This document shows, piece after piece, positions 37,101 through 61,449 of a stretch of 64,000 bases of DNA. The notes below the pieces were generated by a model, which saw nothing but the letters and a program-made list of their open reading frames with translations, did no database searches and was not told the origin of the DNA. Both the position numbers and the translations under genes were made by a program. The stretch spans positions 992,001 to 1,056,000 of the forward strand of contig CM034107.1 of the NCBI GenBank assembly GCA_019914945.1, in the 5' to 3' direction. This DNA is from Typha latifolia (taxonomy: Eukaryota > Streptophyta > Magnoliopsida > Poales > Typhaceae). Each line of letters starts with the position of its first letter. Position 1 is the first letter of the stretch.

Positions 37101-40100
37101 AGAATATATATTCTTTTTTGTTATTTCTAAAATGAGGTCTTTATTTTAGGAATAACTATTCTTATTTTCACTTATATTCTAGAATAAAAGTGTAATAATT
37201 ATTTTTGATTTGATATAAAGTAAGTTGATGGGATAAGTATTAAGGGTAAATTAGTAATTGAGTTAGTGTGTAGTATAAAATATAATTTTGATGAATAGTA
37301 TTTATATTTTAGAATGAGGTTATTATAGTGTTTAGCTGTTATTTTGAAGTTAGGAGTTGTATTTAAGATTAAGAAAAAAATTATTTCTTAAGTGAATGGG
37401 GGCTTAGTTTTGTATTGGTGATATTGCTTTTTTTTTTTTTTTTTTTTTTTTTTGTTGACAAAAGGCAAAAGCCCTGTTTCATTGAAACAATTAAACACAA
37501 CCACCCTTACAACTTTAGAGCATATGAAATAGTTAGTACATAGCCCTAAAACAAAACCGCATATATCCCTATATTGTCAACCGAAAAAGCAAAGCAACAC
37601 TCAGACACCCCTAACACCACTAGGGGTTACCATCAGAACATTAGCTAACCGAACAGAATTTAAAACAAACAAACAACCACCACACACTAGTACAATATTG
37701 TAAGTCAGAGATTAAAGAGTACAACAGTCCCAATTAAATAGTAAACAAAAGATTAAAATTCTCTAGTCAGTCCAACATCACCACATCCACCTGCTAAACT
37801 AGTTTTTTTGCTCTTTTAGCCGCATCCTCTCCTTGCAACCTTGCCCAGCAAAGGAACACAACTGTTATTTTATGTTGAATAATTTTCTAGGATTTAGACT
37901 TATCCAGAAAAATTTGATTGTTTCTTTCCAACCACACATTCCAAATCATAACCGCAGCCCACATAACCAACCAGTTGTTCATCTCCTTTTTCCCGCCAAA
38001 CTTAAAAAAAATATTGCTAAATTCTCCTTGAACTTTTGGTCTTGGTTAGTCTGTCAGGCATTTCCGATTCTCGTTTTATTTCCTTTGATATCCAACCCCC
38101 TACCAGTTCTAACCATGCTACTTAACTAATCCATTTTAAGAATTTGTTCTATTGCATAATATTCCTGATATATTTTTTGGTCTAAGTTTTCTTCTCTCAG
38201 TAAGTACTAATATGTGGTCAATTTCGACAGGTCTGATTATGTTATCTCGTTGTGCCCTGGAATGTCAACTGATATGAAGAAAACTAGACGCCCTCCAAGA
38301 AGGTGCAGCGTTATTTTGATTCTTTTGCCCTTCTTGTCGATTATCTTAGTGTATGATTGTTCAGTTTACGGAGTGCCAAAAAGCCCATGGAGCATTTTAA
38401 TTGATTACATTAATTGCTCAGTGGATGTTTCAGCTTAATTATGATCTTCTGTATGGTCGAGGTGGCCAAGAGCCCAGGACCTTTGTGATGTTAATCCACA
38501 CAGAACATTTTTCCAGCAGAAGCAACAAGCATGTTCTAAAAGCTTATGTAATTTAGGTTTTATATGGACAAGTAATGTAAAACCTGATAGCAGAACAACC
38601 ACATGAAGTACTAGTGTAGTAGTATCTAACTTAAATATGCTAAATATGTTTTTTATTGGGTTTAAGTATGCTAAGTATGTCAGATGATTTCATTGTTGTG
38701 CCCTGGGATTGAATCATTACTGGGTTCAAATTGAGTTCAAAGAACTTGAATTGTTATCATTTCTTATGCAGCGCATCATTGTTCGTGACACCAGTCCTAA
38801 GTTATAATCTTGGAAGCATACAGGTTCATGTCTCAGTTTATGTTCGAGGTTGTATTGAAAGAAACTCTGATGGAAATATATATGGTCTATCTGGTAGCTA
38901 GGATGTCTTTAGTGGAACTTTTTATTTTGCAACTAATGACACATCTAATTTCGTCACATTTCAGGATCTTCACTCTCCTCTTGTTTTTACCTAGATATCT
39001 ACTGTAAGATTGTGGATGAAGATAGTTTGACACGGGATTTGATTGTGGTTACCTTTTTTAATTTAGCTGTGAGTGAACTCCTAAATGATATTTACTGAAA
39101 GTGTGAGGACATTGCTGCTATTTGTTACAATTTCTTTATATGCCTTTAAAGATTCCTGTTAATAGATTTTTTTCCCAGTTTTTATACTCTTGAACATGAT
39201 TTGCTCTTATTCTTTTTGACCATGTGCTTCTAGAATATTCTTCTCAAACAAGTTGTGGTATCTTGGCCATTTTTATTATCATCTATTATTTCTTGTGATG
39301 CCCTTTTTATCGGCAAAAGGTTTACATTTTTAGATTCAGTTGTGGCTGAATTCCTGCTTTATTTGAGTGTATCAGAAAGGTAAGAACATTGCTACCACTT
39401 GTCACACTGTTTTGAATGATCTTTAAGGTTTTTTTACCAATGTCAGTTTTCATGTATATATAGTTGTGAACATGACTTGCTCTTATTTTTTTAAACCATA
39501 TATTAGTAGAATATTCTTCTTAAAAAATGTTGGGAATTTCCAATCTATTTTTTCTTGCCTTACCCTTTTTATCTGTAAAATGAATTTCTTCCTACAATTT
39601 GCAGTAGAATATTTTTGCTTCCTTGAGTTTCAGTAATCGGATGTGGTTACTATTACTGTACAGGTTGTTGCTGTCACTTTCCTTGGAACAGCGGCTGAAG
39701 AAATGGCTTACTGAGGTTGTTACTCTGCTTCAATTTACATAGAGCTATATTTATTGCACACCCTTCAATTGCTTGTACACACATGCGCATAATCATACAC
39801 TTACTTGTTTCACTTGTCTTTCTGTTTAGTGTCTAGGATTTCTGTCTTTGTGTGCAAGTTCTTATATCCATATAGCTGTCAGAAAGTAAAAAAAGAAAAT
39901 AAAAAGAATGCAAATGTACCCTTCAAGTTCAATATTTTTGTTCGTACACATCCAAAGTCTAGAATTTGAACATATGCCACTTGAAAGCTTCGATTTTCAA
40001 ATGTATAACTCTATGATTATTGAAGGTCATACATAGTTATATACAATGTGTTACCAAGTATGCATCCAATTGAGCACCTGGTGATTGCAATATCTAATTT

Positions 40101-42726
40101 ACTGTATTGTTGTTATCGTGTTATTCTTTTAGTTCTCAATTTAAATTGTTTCCTGACTTCCATTTGGAGTACAGTCATACTCTCTCCCTCTCTCAACTTA
40201 TGGAGAACTAGTTACATGCATACAGTACTAAAGTTTGATGTTGGAATTTTAAGAACATTGCTAAAATCTAATGCTGTATATTCCTAACCTCATATTCAGG
40301 TTTCTGAAGTGAATCGATTTGATGCTCTCATGCATCTTGCTCCAACCAACTCAGTACAAGAAGTTCTGAAGGTGCTTCAGGTCCAGGCAGATTTAGTGCG
40401 CGGATTATGGGTTACTAAAAGCTCTTTGTTATATGAGGGTATTGATGTTCATGCTAGAGACTACATCCTTTTCCTTTTCACCAAGAACCATTCAATAAAT
40501 CTTGCCCAGCTAAGGACATTCTCAATAAACTCTGATTCTATTAAACGTATAATGGGTCCATTGGCTCACACAAGGACAGAGCTTAAAGATTGGAAATTCA
40601 AGGAGCCCTTAGATTTGTCCTTTATAAAGCGTTATCCTGAAATTGTCAAGGAACAAGAATGTGCTTGGTCAACTCGTGAGATGTATATTACAGATTCTTT
40701 ACGTAGAGTTTGTAGAAATATATCCCTGGTTACCAAGAATTCCTTAAACCCAAATTTGTCCAAGAACATAGCTGCAAACAAGGTTGACCCTGACCTAAAG
40801 AAAAATAGGGATGAAACTGCGAGCACAGCAAGCAAAGTCATGTCAGCTGAAACTCGAAAGTTTCTTCCAGAGGCTTTGTCAAAAATTTTCAAGGATCAGA
40901 AAGTTCGAAGGTAATGCTAATAGCTATTCCTGGTGATATATCTTTTCTTTAAGGGTGCCTTGTTCATCCATTCTATTCTTGTTGTTCTCATTACATTTTA
41001 GACCAGTTATTTGCATTCTTATAATGCTTGTAAACATGTATCTTTTCTTTATTAGTTATGCTGTTGGACAGAGGATCTTCAAACTTCAAAGTAAAACTGG
41101 TTATTACATGTTTGTAAAATCTAGAGAAAGTGTGTTTAGTTGTACTTGCAGTCCTATACAGAAAAATAAGTAGGATAGTTGGATACTGAATGAAGATTCC
41201 AGTACATTAATCTGCACCCTTACAAGCGTCTGTGTTCTCTAAGTTGCTTACCCATCAAAAACATAGTCCTCTTCCCTTAAAGCAAACAGAAATTTATCTG
41301 TTACCATTATCAGTTGTCTTATCTTTGGTTTCACATCTAACTGTAGGAAATTGTGGTGATTTGAAGAGTAAACATTCTGATGATAACTATTAGTTATGCA
41401 ATTTTATCCTGTAGGGCAACAAGGTTCTGTCATATTGATAAAGCAATTGATATTCATTTACTCTCTACTTTGATATCTTATCCATGGATAACTTATAAGA
41501 TTATGGAGATATATCTATATGTTTGTTGCAGCCTAAACTCAATTATCCGAGATTTGCGGGAATTTGCAAAACGTCTATCTGCTCTTCCAAAGGACAGTGG
41601 TAAAAGTAAAGCACTTGTTAGTGCTGTAACAATTGGTGCTTCTGCCCCTCCTTCAGAGCTCCACTCGGTTATAAGTCAAGTTGCTGTTTACGTCCATGGT
41701 GTGTATGTCCTGAAGCCTGTGGAGAATGATTCATTGAGGTTAGATGAAACACCATATTTGCAGAGATAGACCCACCAAAGCTCACACCAATAAATGAGTT
41801 GCAATCCATTTACTTTTCTGTTACTTATTTATGTACAGAAACGTTTTCATTAAACTTTTTCGCGACAAAGGGCCCAATGCAAAGTTAAAGAAGCAGGAAA
41901 TAACTCAAGCTGCTACACGTTTTCTCAAAAGAGTCGTTACCGAATCCGAGTATAATCAGGTTGGGAAATACTCACATTCTTTTGGAAGCATGTATTGATT
42001 ATACTTCTAGAGTTACACGATTACTTTAACTTATGCTTATGCTAGTTATAACTGGTTTTATATTCTTTCAGCAGGGTTGGCCCTAATCAGGGTATGATAA
42101 AATAGTCAAATTAATCAGTGAGCATCTCAAATAAGGCCCAGCTGTTATAGTAATTGACAGGCAGACCAGATGAAATATGAGGATGAGTACAAGATTAATT
42201 CAGCATCTAATCATAATTGTAGCCATACTGTGCTGCATTTTTAAGGATAACTTATTTCTTACAGTCTTAATGATGTAATAAACAAAGTATGAACTGAAGT
42301 TGCTATCATAATAATATGAAAGAGAAGAAACAACAAATACTGGTGGCAACTGGATATGCAGGTGTCCAGTTACTATGAATCTTGATAGTGATACTTGGAA
42401 ACAGTATCACTTATAGTAAAATGTCTAGTTTGTGCATATCCAAAATGCAAATATTGCGATGAAATTGAGTAATTCTGAGAATTGAAAAGTATTAGATGAC
42501 AGTTGGAATACTATAATTTGGATTGCTCATTATGGTATACCTGATTCAGTTACATAGTTTATCGTATACCTTCTGACCTCCAAATGTTATTTTCACTTTC
42601 CATTTGCTATGTCGTTAAAGATAGATGCCTGATATTTATCTCATGGTTCTGTTGGTAATGCAGGTCGTCGATGAGATTTGCATCTCAAGTGAAGAAGGGT
42701 GCCTGGTGCTAAGAAGTGGGGATTAA
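34138..42726 (+). CDS. DNA-directed RNA polymerase III subunit RPC5 (RPC37/POLR3E, Sin-like)
   Basis: A subunit of the TFIIF-like module of Pol III, which transcribes tRNA, 5S rRNA and U6 genes. Thirteen exons: 34138-34500, 35224-35292, 35449-35556, 35687-35752, 35912-36058, 36424-36471, 36635-36741, 38231-38302, 39664-39715, 40300-40910, 41532-41738, 41839-41959 and 42664-42726, totalling 677 residues. Family features: acidic EEDSVVREIDMFFTP-like start of the dimerisation domain, LYVMQYMLRPSWRPYEL, NYAVGIMRGNQIHLNPIQAM, PWISLEYHGMDSAFSARY, and LSLEQRLKKWL followed by NRFDALMHLAP. The long exon 40300-40910 has the winged-helix-like LQVQADLVRGLWVTKSSLLY. The last exons (REFAKRL, KLFRDKGPNAKLKKQEI) match plant members. 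The N-terminal 80 residues are Pro/Ala/Ser-rich. Two donors are weak (GTGCAG at 38303, GTTGTT at 39716) but phase and family support them. Confidence 0.92.
37068..37403. mobile_element. Tourist/PIF-Harbinger-like MITE in an RPC5 intron
   Basis: An AT-rich element of about 336 bp. Its ends are imperfect inverted repeats: GGCCTCGTTTACTTTAAGAA at the left, and GCCCCCATTCACTTAAGAAA reading inward from the right. It is flanked on both sides by TTA (37065-37067 and 37404-37406), the 3-bp target duplication expected for PIF/Harbinger elements. It contains no coding sequence. Confidence 0.75.
37428..38130 (-). mobile_element. LINE (L1-type) 3' fragment, minus orientation, in an RPC5 intron
   Basis: A run of 26 T at 37428-37453 is the poly-A tail of an element on the minus strand. 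About 450 bases further in, the minus strand at 37985-37897 reads MNNWLVMWAAVMIWNVWL followed by ERNNQIF. This matches the WxxWNxWLERNxRIF signature that closes the zinc-binding region of plant LINE reverse transcriptases. It is 5'-truncated, as usual. The right boundary (about 38130) is approximate and no target duplication is certain. Confidence 0.65.
39062..39590 (+). repeat. Diverged tandem duplication in an RPC5 intron
   Basis: Two copies of about 260 bp follow each other (about 39062-39320 and 39331-39590). Shared, ordered landmarks are GCTGTGAGTGAA-TCC / GTTGTGGCTGAATTCC, ACATTGCTGC / ACATTGCTAC, GAACATGA-TTGCTCTTATT, AGAATATTCTTCT and CCCTTTTTATC-G-AAAA. They are clearly diverged, so the duplication is old. 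No exon of the current model lies inside. Confidence 0.75.
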
Positions 42727-43890
42727 AAACATGAAGCTATTATTAACAACAACTAACTACTACTGTAAATATCCAAGGTAATTACCCTGGAACTTGCATT
42801 GTACAATACTTATCTTTTTTCAGAGGCATTATCCTTTAACTAGTGATCTTTATGACAGCAGTTTGGTCATCTTACTTTCAAGATAGATCTTTTTAGATAA
42901 TTTTATGTGTACTTATTAAAGCCTGTATATGCTTAAATCAACTGCAAAGGAGTTGGTTCGAGATATGCAGCTCCAAATTTATGAATCATGTGCATGTCAT
43001 TATCATGGTTATGTATAATGCTTCTGTCTCTTGCTAACAGTGTTTGTTCTATTTGCAGTGTTGTCTTCTTCAAGACCCACAAGTTCCAGCAAATCAGTAC
43101 ATAGACCGTATCAATTGTACGTGATTTTTTGTTCCCTTTTGGTTGTATTCAATTGTCAGTTTCCAGATTTTTTTTTCCTTCCCTGGGAACACAGACACAG
43201 CGAGGTCTATTGACGAAATGATCCCAAAGCTCTACGATTGTGTATAGGTTACACCACCATATCTTTAATTAGTTACCTGGCTTATAAATTAATTCCCTGG
43301 ATGTATCAGAACGGTGTCTATAAGAGCATTGTTCTAGTGCAGGAAAGAGACCTTGGTGTTCATTGTGATGCCACTAAATCATGTCTTAGTATTATTATTA
43401 GTATTATTTTGCCAACATTAATTTCTCTCGTCCTTGTTCAGGTTAGGAAGTATTCGACGAAGTCAAGCTCAGCCTCAAAACGAATGTCAGTTTCATTCGT
43501 TCGTAGCTTCACAGGCGTCAAGTTTGCGTTGCCACTTAATAAGCCTGTCAGCTTTAGGACTAAATTTTGGACACGTTCACAGGCGATTAATGTTTCGAAC
43601 TTGTCACGTACCACTCACCTTTTGCTTTTCGTTTGCCAAATTCCCCAACCTGTACGAATCTATCGTGAACCGCGTCGAACCCATCTGTCACCCGCCGCTA
43701 ATAACGTTTTTGTTAGGTGTTTTTGCATTTATACCCCTCTGAATTTGGTAATTGCAAATCCTTATTTTCTGTGTAGATAGAGTCCCTCGGACTGTTTCTA
43801 CAAACATATAGCTTGAGGGACATTTATGCAAAAGAACAAGGGCTCCTTTGAGGGATCAAAACGTAAATATATTTATACACAAAAAGAAAA
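42727..43890 (+). other. RPC5 3' region and spacer
   Basis: 3' UTR of RPC5, possibly with a spliced segment (donor-like CCAAG|GTAATT near 42777, acceptor TTGCAG near 43059), followed by intergenic DNA. The frames near 43238-43780 show no family motif and are treated as non-coding. Confidence 0.45.
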
Positions 43891-43931
43891 AAGAAAAAGA
43901 ACGAAAGAAAGAAAAGGAGGGGGGGGGGGGG
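43881..43931 (+). repeat. Polypurine tract ending in a 13-G run
   Basis: About 50 purine-rich bases (AAAAGAAAAAAG and GAAA repeats, then AGGAGG) end in 13 consecutive G at about 43919-43931, directly before TATAAAC. It lies in the presumed promoter of the RING gene. Confidence 0.8.
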
Positions 43932-44051
43932 TATAAACGCAAAAACCCTCGATATCAAAACCATGCAAAGGCTCGTCAATTCACCATAAAACACTTGCAT
44001 CTTTGTGGGTACTCAACACTTCCACTGCATATTTCCATATATAGCAAACCC

Positions 44052-44090
44052 ATGCTTCCCAGCGCCAAAGCCCACCTCCTCCTCATTTGA
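44052..44090 (+). CDS. uORF 1 in the leader of the RING gene
   Basis: ATG at 44052 followed by 12 codons (MLPSAKAHLLLI) and TGA. The stop is immediately followed by the ATG of uORF 2. It depends on transcription starting upstream of 44052; TATA-like sequences lie at 43932 and at about 44036. Confidence 0.3.
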   Translation: MLPSAKAHLLLI

Positions 44091-45517
44091 ATGCCAGAGA
44101 GGAGAACCCCATCTCCTCCCCGTTCTCCTTCGATTTCTCCCGCATCTCTTGGTTCTCCGGCCATCGTCAAGAAGGTATGATCGCTAGATTCCGGTGGTAT
44201 CCTTTTCCGTTTCTTGCACCAGCTTTAGGCTCTCTTTCATCAGTTTTGAGCTGTCGGTCGCATCGTGGCGGATTTGGTCTTTTATAGAATAAGCCTTTCG
44301 ATTTATGAGAAGTGGGATTTGGGTTTGCTTCTTTTCTTTTCTCCGTTTGCTTTCTTGCGGAAAGATGATATCTTGATTCGATATATCACGCCTGCTTGCA
44401 TTCTAAATGTGCTGATTGGGATTCTTTACTCGATTAGGAATTCTGGTGTTTTCCTTGTTTCCAATGCAATAAGTCTGAAATCCTCTGGAATAAACAGGTT
44501 GGATCTACATCTTTTATATCAGTAAGATATTTTTATTACTGTAGAGTTCTTTCTTGGAATCTTGTGAATGCATCTGTCTAGACTTTAGAGTTCTTCCGGA
44601 TTTCTAATTTTGACTCTCTTTCATTCTGGTTTCAAAAAATGATTGTTAGATATCCAAAATGGCATGAAAGTTCTTTTATAGTGATGAAGTAATTTATAAT
44701 TACTATTTATATGTAGTAGCCATGCAGTTCTGATTAGGGATTGCAAATAATCTCTGGTTGCACTTGCACTGGAGTGACAATATCTAACACATTCAGCATA
44801 ATTTAGAATGAGTTTTTTGAAACATGAGTGTTGATTGCAATCTATTTATAGTTACCCTGTTGGCCTGTTAGGGAAGATGACTAGGTTATGTTGGCAAGAT
44901 TCGCATCCACACAAGGTTATACTAATTTTATGTTTGTGATAAGTGACACTTCATTTGGATGAGGTCCTGGTTTTTTATTCACCAAGTTATCGCAAGGTTT
45001 TAGTAAATTTCTAGATTCCGTGTGAATATGTTTCTCTTATTGTTGACCATAAACCTCACCTTCATTTCTAGTACAAATTACTTTATTTTTTAACAGGATA
45101 ATTATGAATCATGGGCCTTCTTTTGTTTTGGTTGACTGTCTCGCATAGTGTAACTTAAGAAGTTCTGCTTTGACATAATTCAAAGCTCTCCAAGAGTTTT
45201 ATTAAAAGATGCACAGATTTAGGTAATCTTTTATGCACTTCACCTTTTGATTGACTGGATTAAACATCACCTCCTTTTGAATTTTATAACTTCAGTTGGA
45301 CTTTAGACTGATAGTCAATAGTATCCTGTCATTATACCCTTCAAAGATATCACCGACCTGCCTATGGATTGCATATTCCATGTTCATGTTATAATTCTTT
45401 CATCTATTCTAACCATCATCATCAGTAAGTATATCCCTTTTTAACTAGATTTTGGACTGTAGAAGGATAGAATAGTAAGATGGCAATGTTTGATTGCTAT
45501 ATTGTCTACAGTTATGA
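44091..45517 (+). CDS. uORF 2 in the leader of the RING gene, split by an intron
   Basis: ATG at 44091 opens 28 Pro/Ser-rich codons to a good donor (AAGAAG|GTATGA after 44174). Spliced to the acceptor before 45512 it gains TTA TGA, so the uORF ends within ATGA, overlapping the main start codon at 45514. The junction is inferred from sequence only. Confidence 0.35.
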
Positions 45518-48159
45518 AGGAGAAAGAAGTTAAAGAATTACTGGAGGGCAAGTGGTCAGTGGCTGCATTTGACCCAAATGCAACTGCAGCTGATGATGAC
45601 GAGAATGTAAGTGGTTGTAAAAATGAAGTGTCAATAATCGAGCCAACAGCCGAGGCTTCTATATCACAAGATAACTATCAGGCTGAAGCAATGTCTGGAT
45701 CTAGGCTTTCTGTGATGCAATCAACTCAATCACTTAGCCAATACACTGATGAAGAATCCATAACCAATACAACAGCTGAGGTTTTCTCTACACCACAAGG
45801 TTATTATCAGGCTGAAGCAACATTGGATCCTAGGCTTTTTGTGATGCAATCAACTCACATGCCTAGCCAACACACTGGTAGATATGGCATGGCCTCATCT
45901 CAAAATCTTTTAAATATGGGGGTTCACCAAAACCTTCCTAGCGGTTATGAGGGCATCATTCCTGGAAGATTGCAGTATAATGAAGCTCTTTCTGGACATC
46001 TATTGTCGGATAGCGCTGACAGTAGTGGGGGTGCACTGCTATCTAATGTCCTGATGTCACAACATAATCTAAATGTACCTCCACAATTTCAAAGTTATGC
46101 ATTATGGGGAACGCATCAACAAGATCCAGCCATGCAAACACATTCTCAGGGAAATACAAGTCATGGAAGGAATCTCACTAATGCTTTCCAATTGACTCAA
46201 GGCATGTCGCCATTTCATGGACAGATTTATCATGGTACTGTCGATATCATACCACATAGATTTTTGTCCAACACTCAACAAGGAGTATCAAATTATAGAA
46301 ATGCATTTCAATTGGCTGGATCAAATATGCAACATTCTCATGTTCCCTCCACGACTGGCGGCAGTATGCTCCAATATTATCATACTGGGCGAGATTATAG
46401 ACCACGGTCGAGCCAATTGCAGACTGGGTCTGGAAATGATAGAACTGTTGGTCTGCAATCTTCTGATAGTCATCAGGGTGCACAGATCAGATATAATACA
46501 GTCCCCTCCAATATGCAGACACCTTCTCATGGGCAGAATTTTTCTGCACCTCTGCTGATAAATAAGGCTTCTGCTACTGTATCTTCAGCTAGGTCAACTG
46601 AACCACTTTGGCAAAGCTCTGTGCACCCTTCACCAACTATGGGGCCTTCTGGTACTTACAACTTAACAGATCAGTATGGTATGTTCAGGCTGCAACCTTT
46701 TCTTCTTTTATCCTTTATTTCACACAGTAATCATCTTGTGTGACATACATTATACTTACGAGTTACAACTTTACAACCAATATGTTTGGTCATAGCTTGT
46801 TGGAAATAGAAAGTAATCCAATCTAGATGCAACGCACTAATGTCAACGATAAGTCCTTTACAGATGATCTGTACTTGCACCCTCACTAATTTACTGTAGT
46901 GCAGTAGTTAAGATGGATCTGATCCATAACTTCTCTAGCTGCTGCTTAATTGCTATTATGAAGATTTGATGTGGACACTTGATACCTACAGAATTTCCTC
47001 TGAAACTTGATGATGGGTCGCTTTCGTACCCTTCAATCATTTACTGATTGCTTCAAGTTTGATTCTGTTCCTTTCAGTGTGTTTCAGATCCTATTATTTG
47101 CATAGACTATAAACATAAGATATTTGCATCTTTTTTTCTCTAGGCTAACGCTGTCGTACATTTTTCAGTTCAAGTTGGCAGTCATCACACTGGTCAAGCA
47201 GCCATGTCTAGCCATCCTGCTGAAGCAAATCCAGAAACCAGCACCAGCGATGGCATTTCTTTGCAACTCGGATCCTCCAAAGACACTATGCAACCAAGCA
47301 TCAGATCTCATCCTTCTTCTACACCTAGTATGTATCACCTGGAGAACTTCTATTAACCTACCAAAATCCCAAATGGAGCACTTTGTAACAAGGATTTGGC
47401 ATCATGTACCTCCCATGCAGATACACAAAAAACAGCAACCAAAAGCCCACGTGATCGATCTGGCAGCGCACTGCAAAAATCACCATACACTAGAGTTCCA
47501 GTGCAAAGGCTTGAGAAGATGCAGCCACCAGCATCACACTCCTCACAGCAGTATGTGTCAACCGATCAATCTGGCAGCGCTCTGCAAAAATCACCTTACA
47601 CTAGAGTTCCAGGGCAAAGGCTTGCAAAGATGATGCCATCAGCATCACACTCCTCACAACAGTATGTGTCAACCGATCACATTAGAGCTGAAGGTATGTA
47701 AATGCTTATTCATGTGCTGTAATCCAACATTTTGATTTCCTATACCCATTCATGAGGTTAAGTCTATGAGCATGGGCATTAAAGATAAGGAAATCAGTGG
47801 CTTAATCATATAGAAAACTAGGACTATGCATTTGCTAATGTTGTTAAGAAGTAATATACTAGGTATCTACTGATCCATGAAATTACTTGTTGTCATGCAT
47901 GCTAAAGCTGATTCCAAGAATTTCTGCAGATCCTCTACCTAAACTGGTTGGACATAAGTGCCAATTGTGCAACATTGACCTTGGACTTGAACCGAACGGG
48001 TCTAGGTCCAGTTATCAAAACCTTCCAAAATGTGCAATTTTACCTTGTGGTCATTGTTATCACAATGATTGCTTGGTAGGCATCTTTGGTTCACCAGAGC
48101 GAGGTCAGGATCCTCCATGTTTTCTCTGTTCAGAAGATAAAGCTCCGAGTAACAGATGA
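45514..48159 (+). CDS. RING-type zinc finger protein, probable E3 ubiquitin ligase
   Basis: Four coding exons: 45514-46678, 47169-47327, 47421-47693 and 47930-48159, totalling 608 residues with consistent phases. Only the C-terminal about 75 residues form a recognisable domain, a RING: KCQLCNIDLG, then LPCGHCYHNDCL, then PPCFLCSED. It supplies the Cys/His ligands of an E2-binding RING. The rest is a disordered Gln/Ser/His-rich region with two internal duplications (about 45620-45875 and 47453-47674). The start is the first ATG of the second exon; a leader exon (to 44174) and a 1.3 kb leader intron are likely, and no upstream ATG of the leader is in frame. No signal peptide or membrane segment is visible. 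Substrate and pathway are unknown. Confidence 0.83.
47453..47674 (+). repeat. Two-copy 111-bp tandem repeat inside the RING coding sequence
   Basis: Units 47453-47563 and 47564-47674 encode 37 residues each, sharing SGSALQKSPYTRVP, QRL, KM and ASHSSQQYVSTD. Differences are scattered substitutions, with no length change, so the frame is kept. Confidence 0.9.
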
Positions 48160-49116
48160 GCTCTTAAGTCCAAGGAGTTCTTACCTTTACTCTGCATTGA
48201 AGATGTACATGATCCTGGAGAAAGGAATTGTACTTCTTATATTCACCTTTTTTTTAGTTACAAAGGATCTCAGATAGGTAACTGAATAGAAATGAGCTTG
48301 AATTTTTGCTAATTGTACAGAACTTTACAGCTAGACATTTAATAGAATCATCAGAAATTGTATCGGGCTAGAAGATTCGTCTGTCTGTGCGGTTTGATGG
48401 GTTATTATTTGATTACCATTTGCTGCGAATGTCGAATGCATGCAAAATTCACCATCTCAAAGATGCTTGGCATTTTTATTTTTTTGGCTTTTAAATCCAT
48501 CTCTACATTCATTCTGCCACACGTAATGTAACATAATGTACAACTAATGGAAGTTCAAGAACACATGCTGCCATTACACAATTGACAATGAATCAACCCA
48601 AAATAGTCAAAGATACTAAAAGAGAATCAACATTCTTTTGTCCACAATTCTTTCATTTTAAGGTTACCACAAAACTTCTACCATTCATTAGTTGAGAAAA
48701 ATAGAGGTCCACCCATAGTAGCTGCGCACCGTTTAAGGTTGAGGAGCAGAATAAACTTGCAAGTGCTTGGAAATAATAGCTAATTGATTTATCACAATAC
48801 AAAACGTCCACATTAACAGGCACAAACCCTTTATCTTTCCCAGAGAACATACTCATACCTTGTCTTAAAGCAGAGTTGGTACAAGAGTATCATTCTACAT
48901 ACTCTGAACAAGGACCTAAATTCCCTCCGTTGCAAGCTGATCCTAGTTCCAGCACCAATTTTTCGAATAAAATTGAAGGCCCCATACATCAAGTTCCACG
49001 TTCAACCATGTGAAATGTTGAATTCTGGCTCCAACTCCACAAGATTACGGTTAAATTATCTGAAAGCCCCCATACAAAGAGATATTACCAAAAGCAAAGA
49101 ATACTTTTGGGATGGC
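48160..49116. other. Convergent intergenic region between the RING gene and RRC1
   Basis: Holds the 3' UTRs of two tail-to-tail genes, with AT-rich sequence between. The minus-strand frame at 48653-48856 has no motif support. No gene is seen. Confidence 0.55.

Positions 49117-61449
<12,333 letters not shown>

Noticed and set aside
43238..43780. 180-codon plus-strand frame after RPC5
   Set aside because: It has no recognisable domain and no codon or splice support. It is more likely the 3' UTR and spacer.
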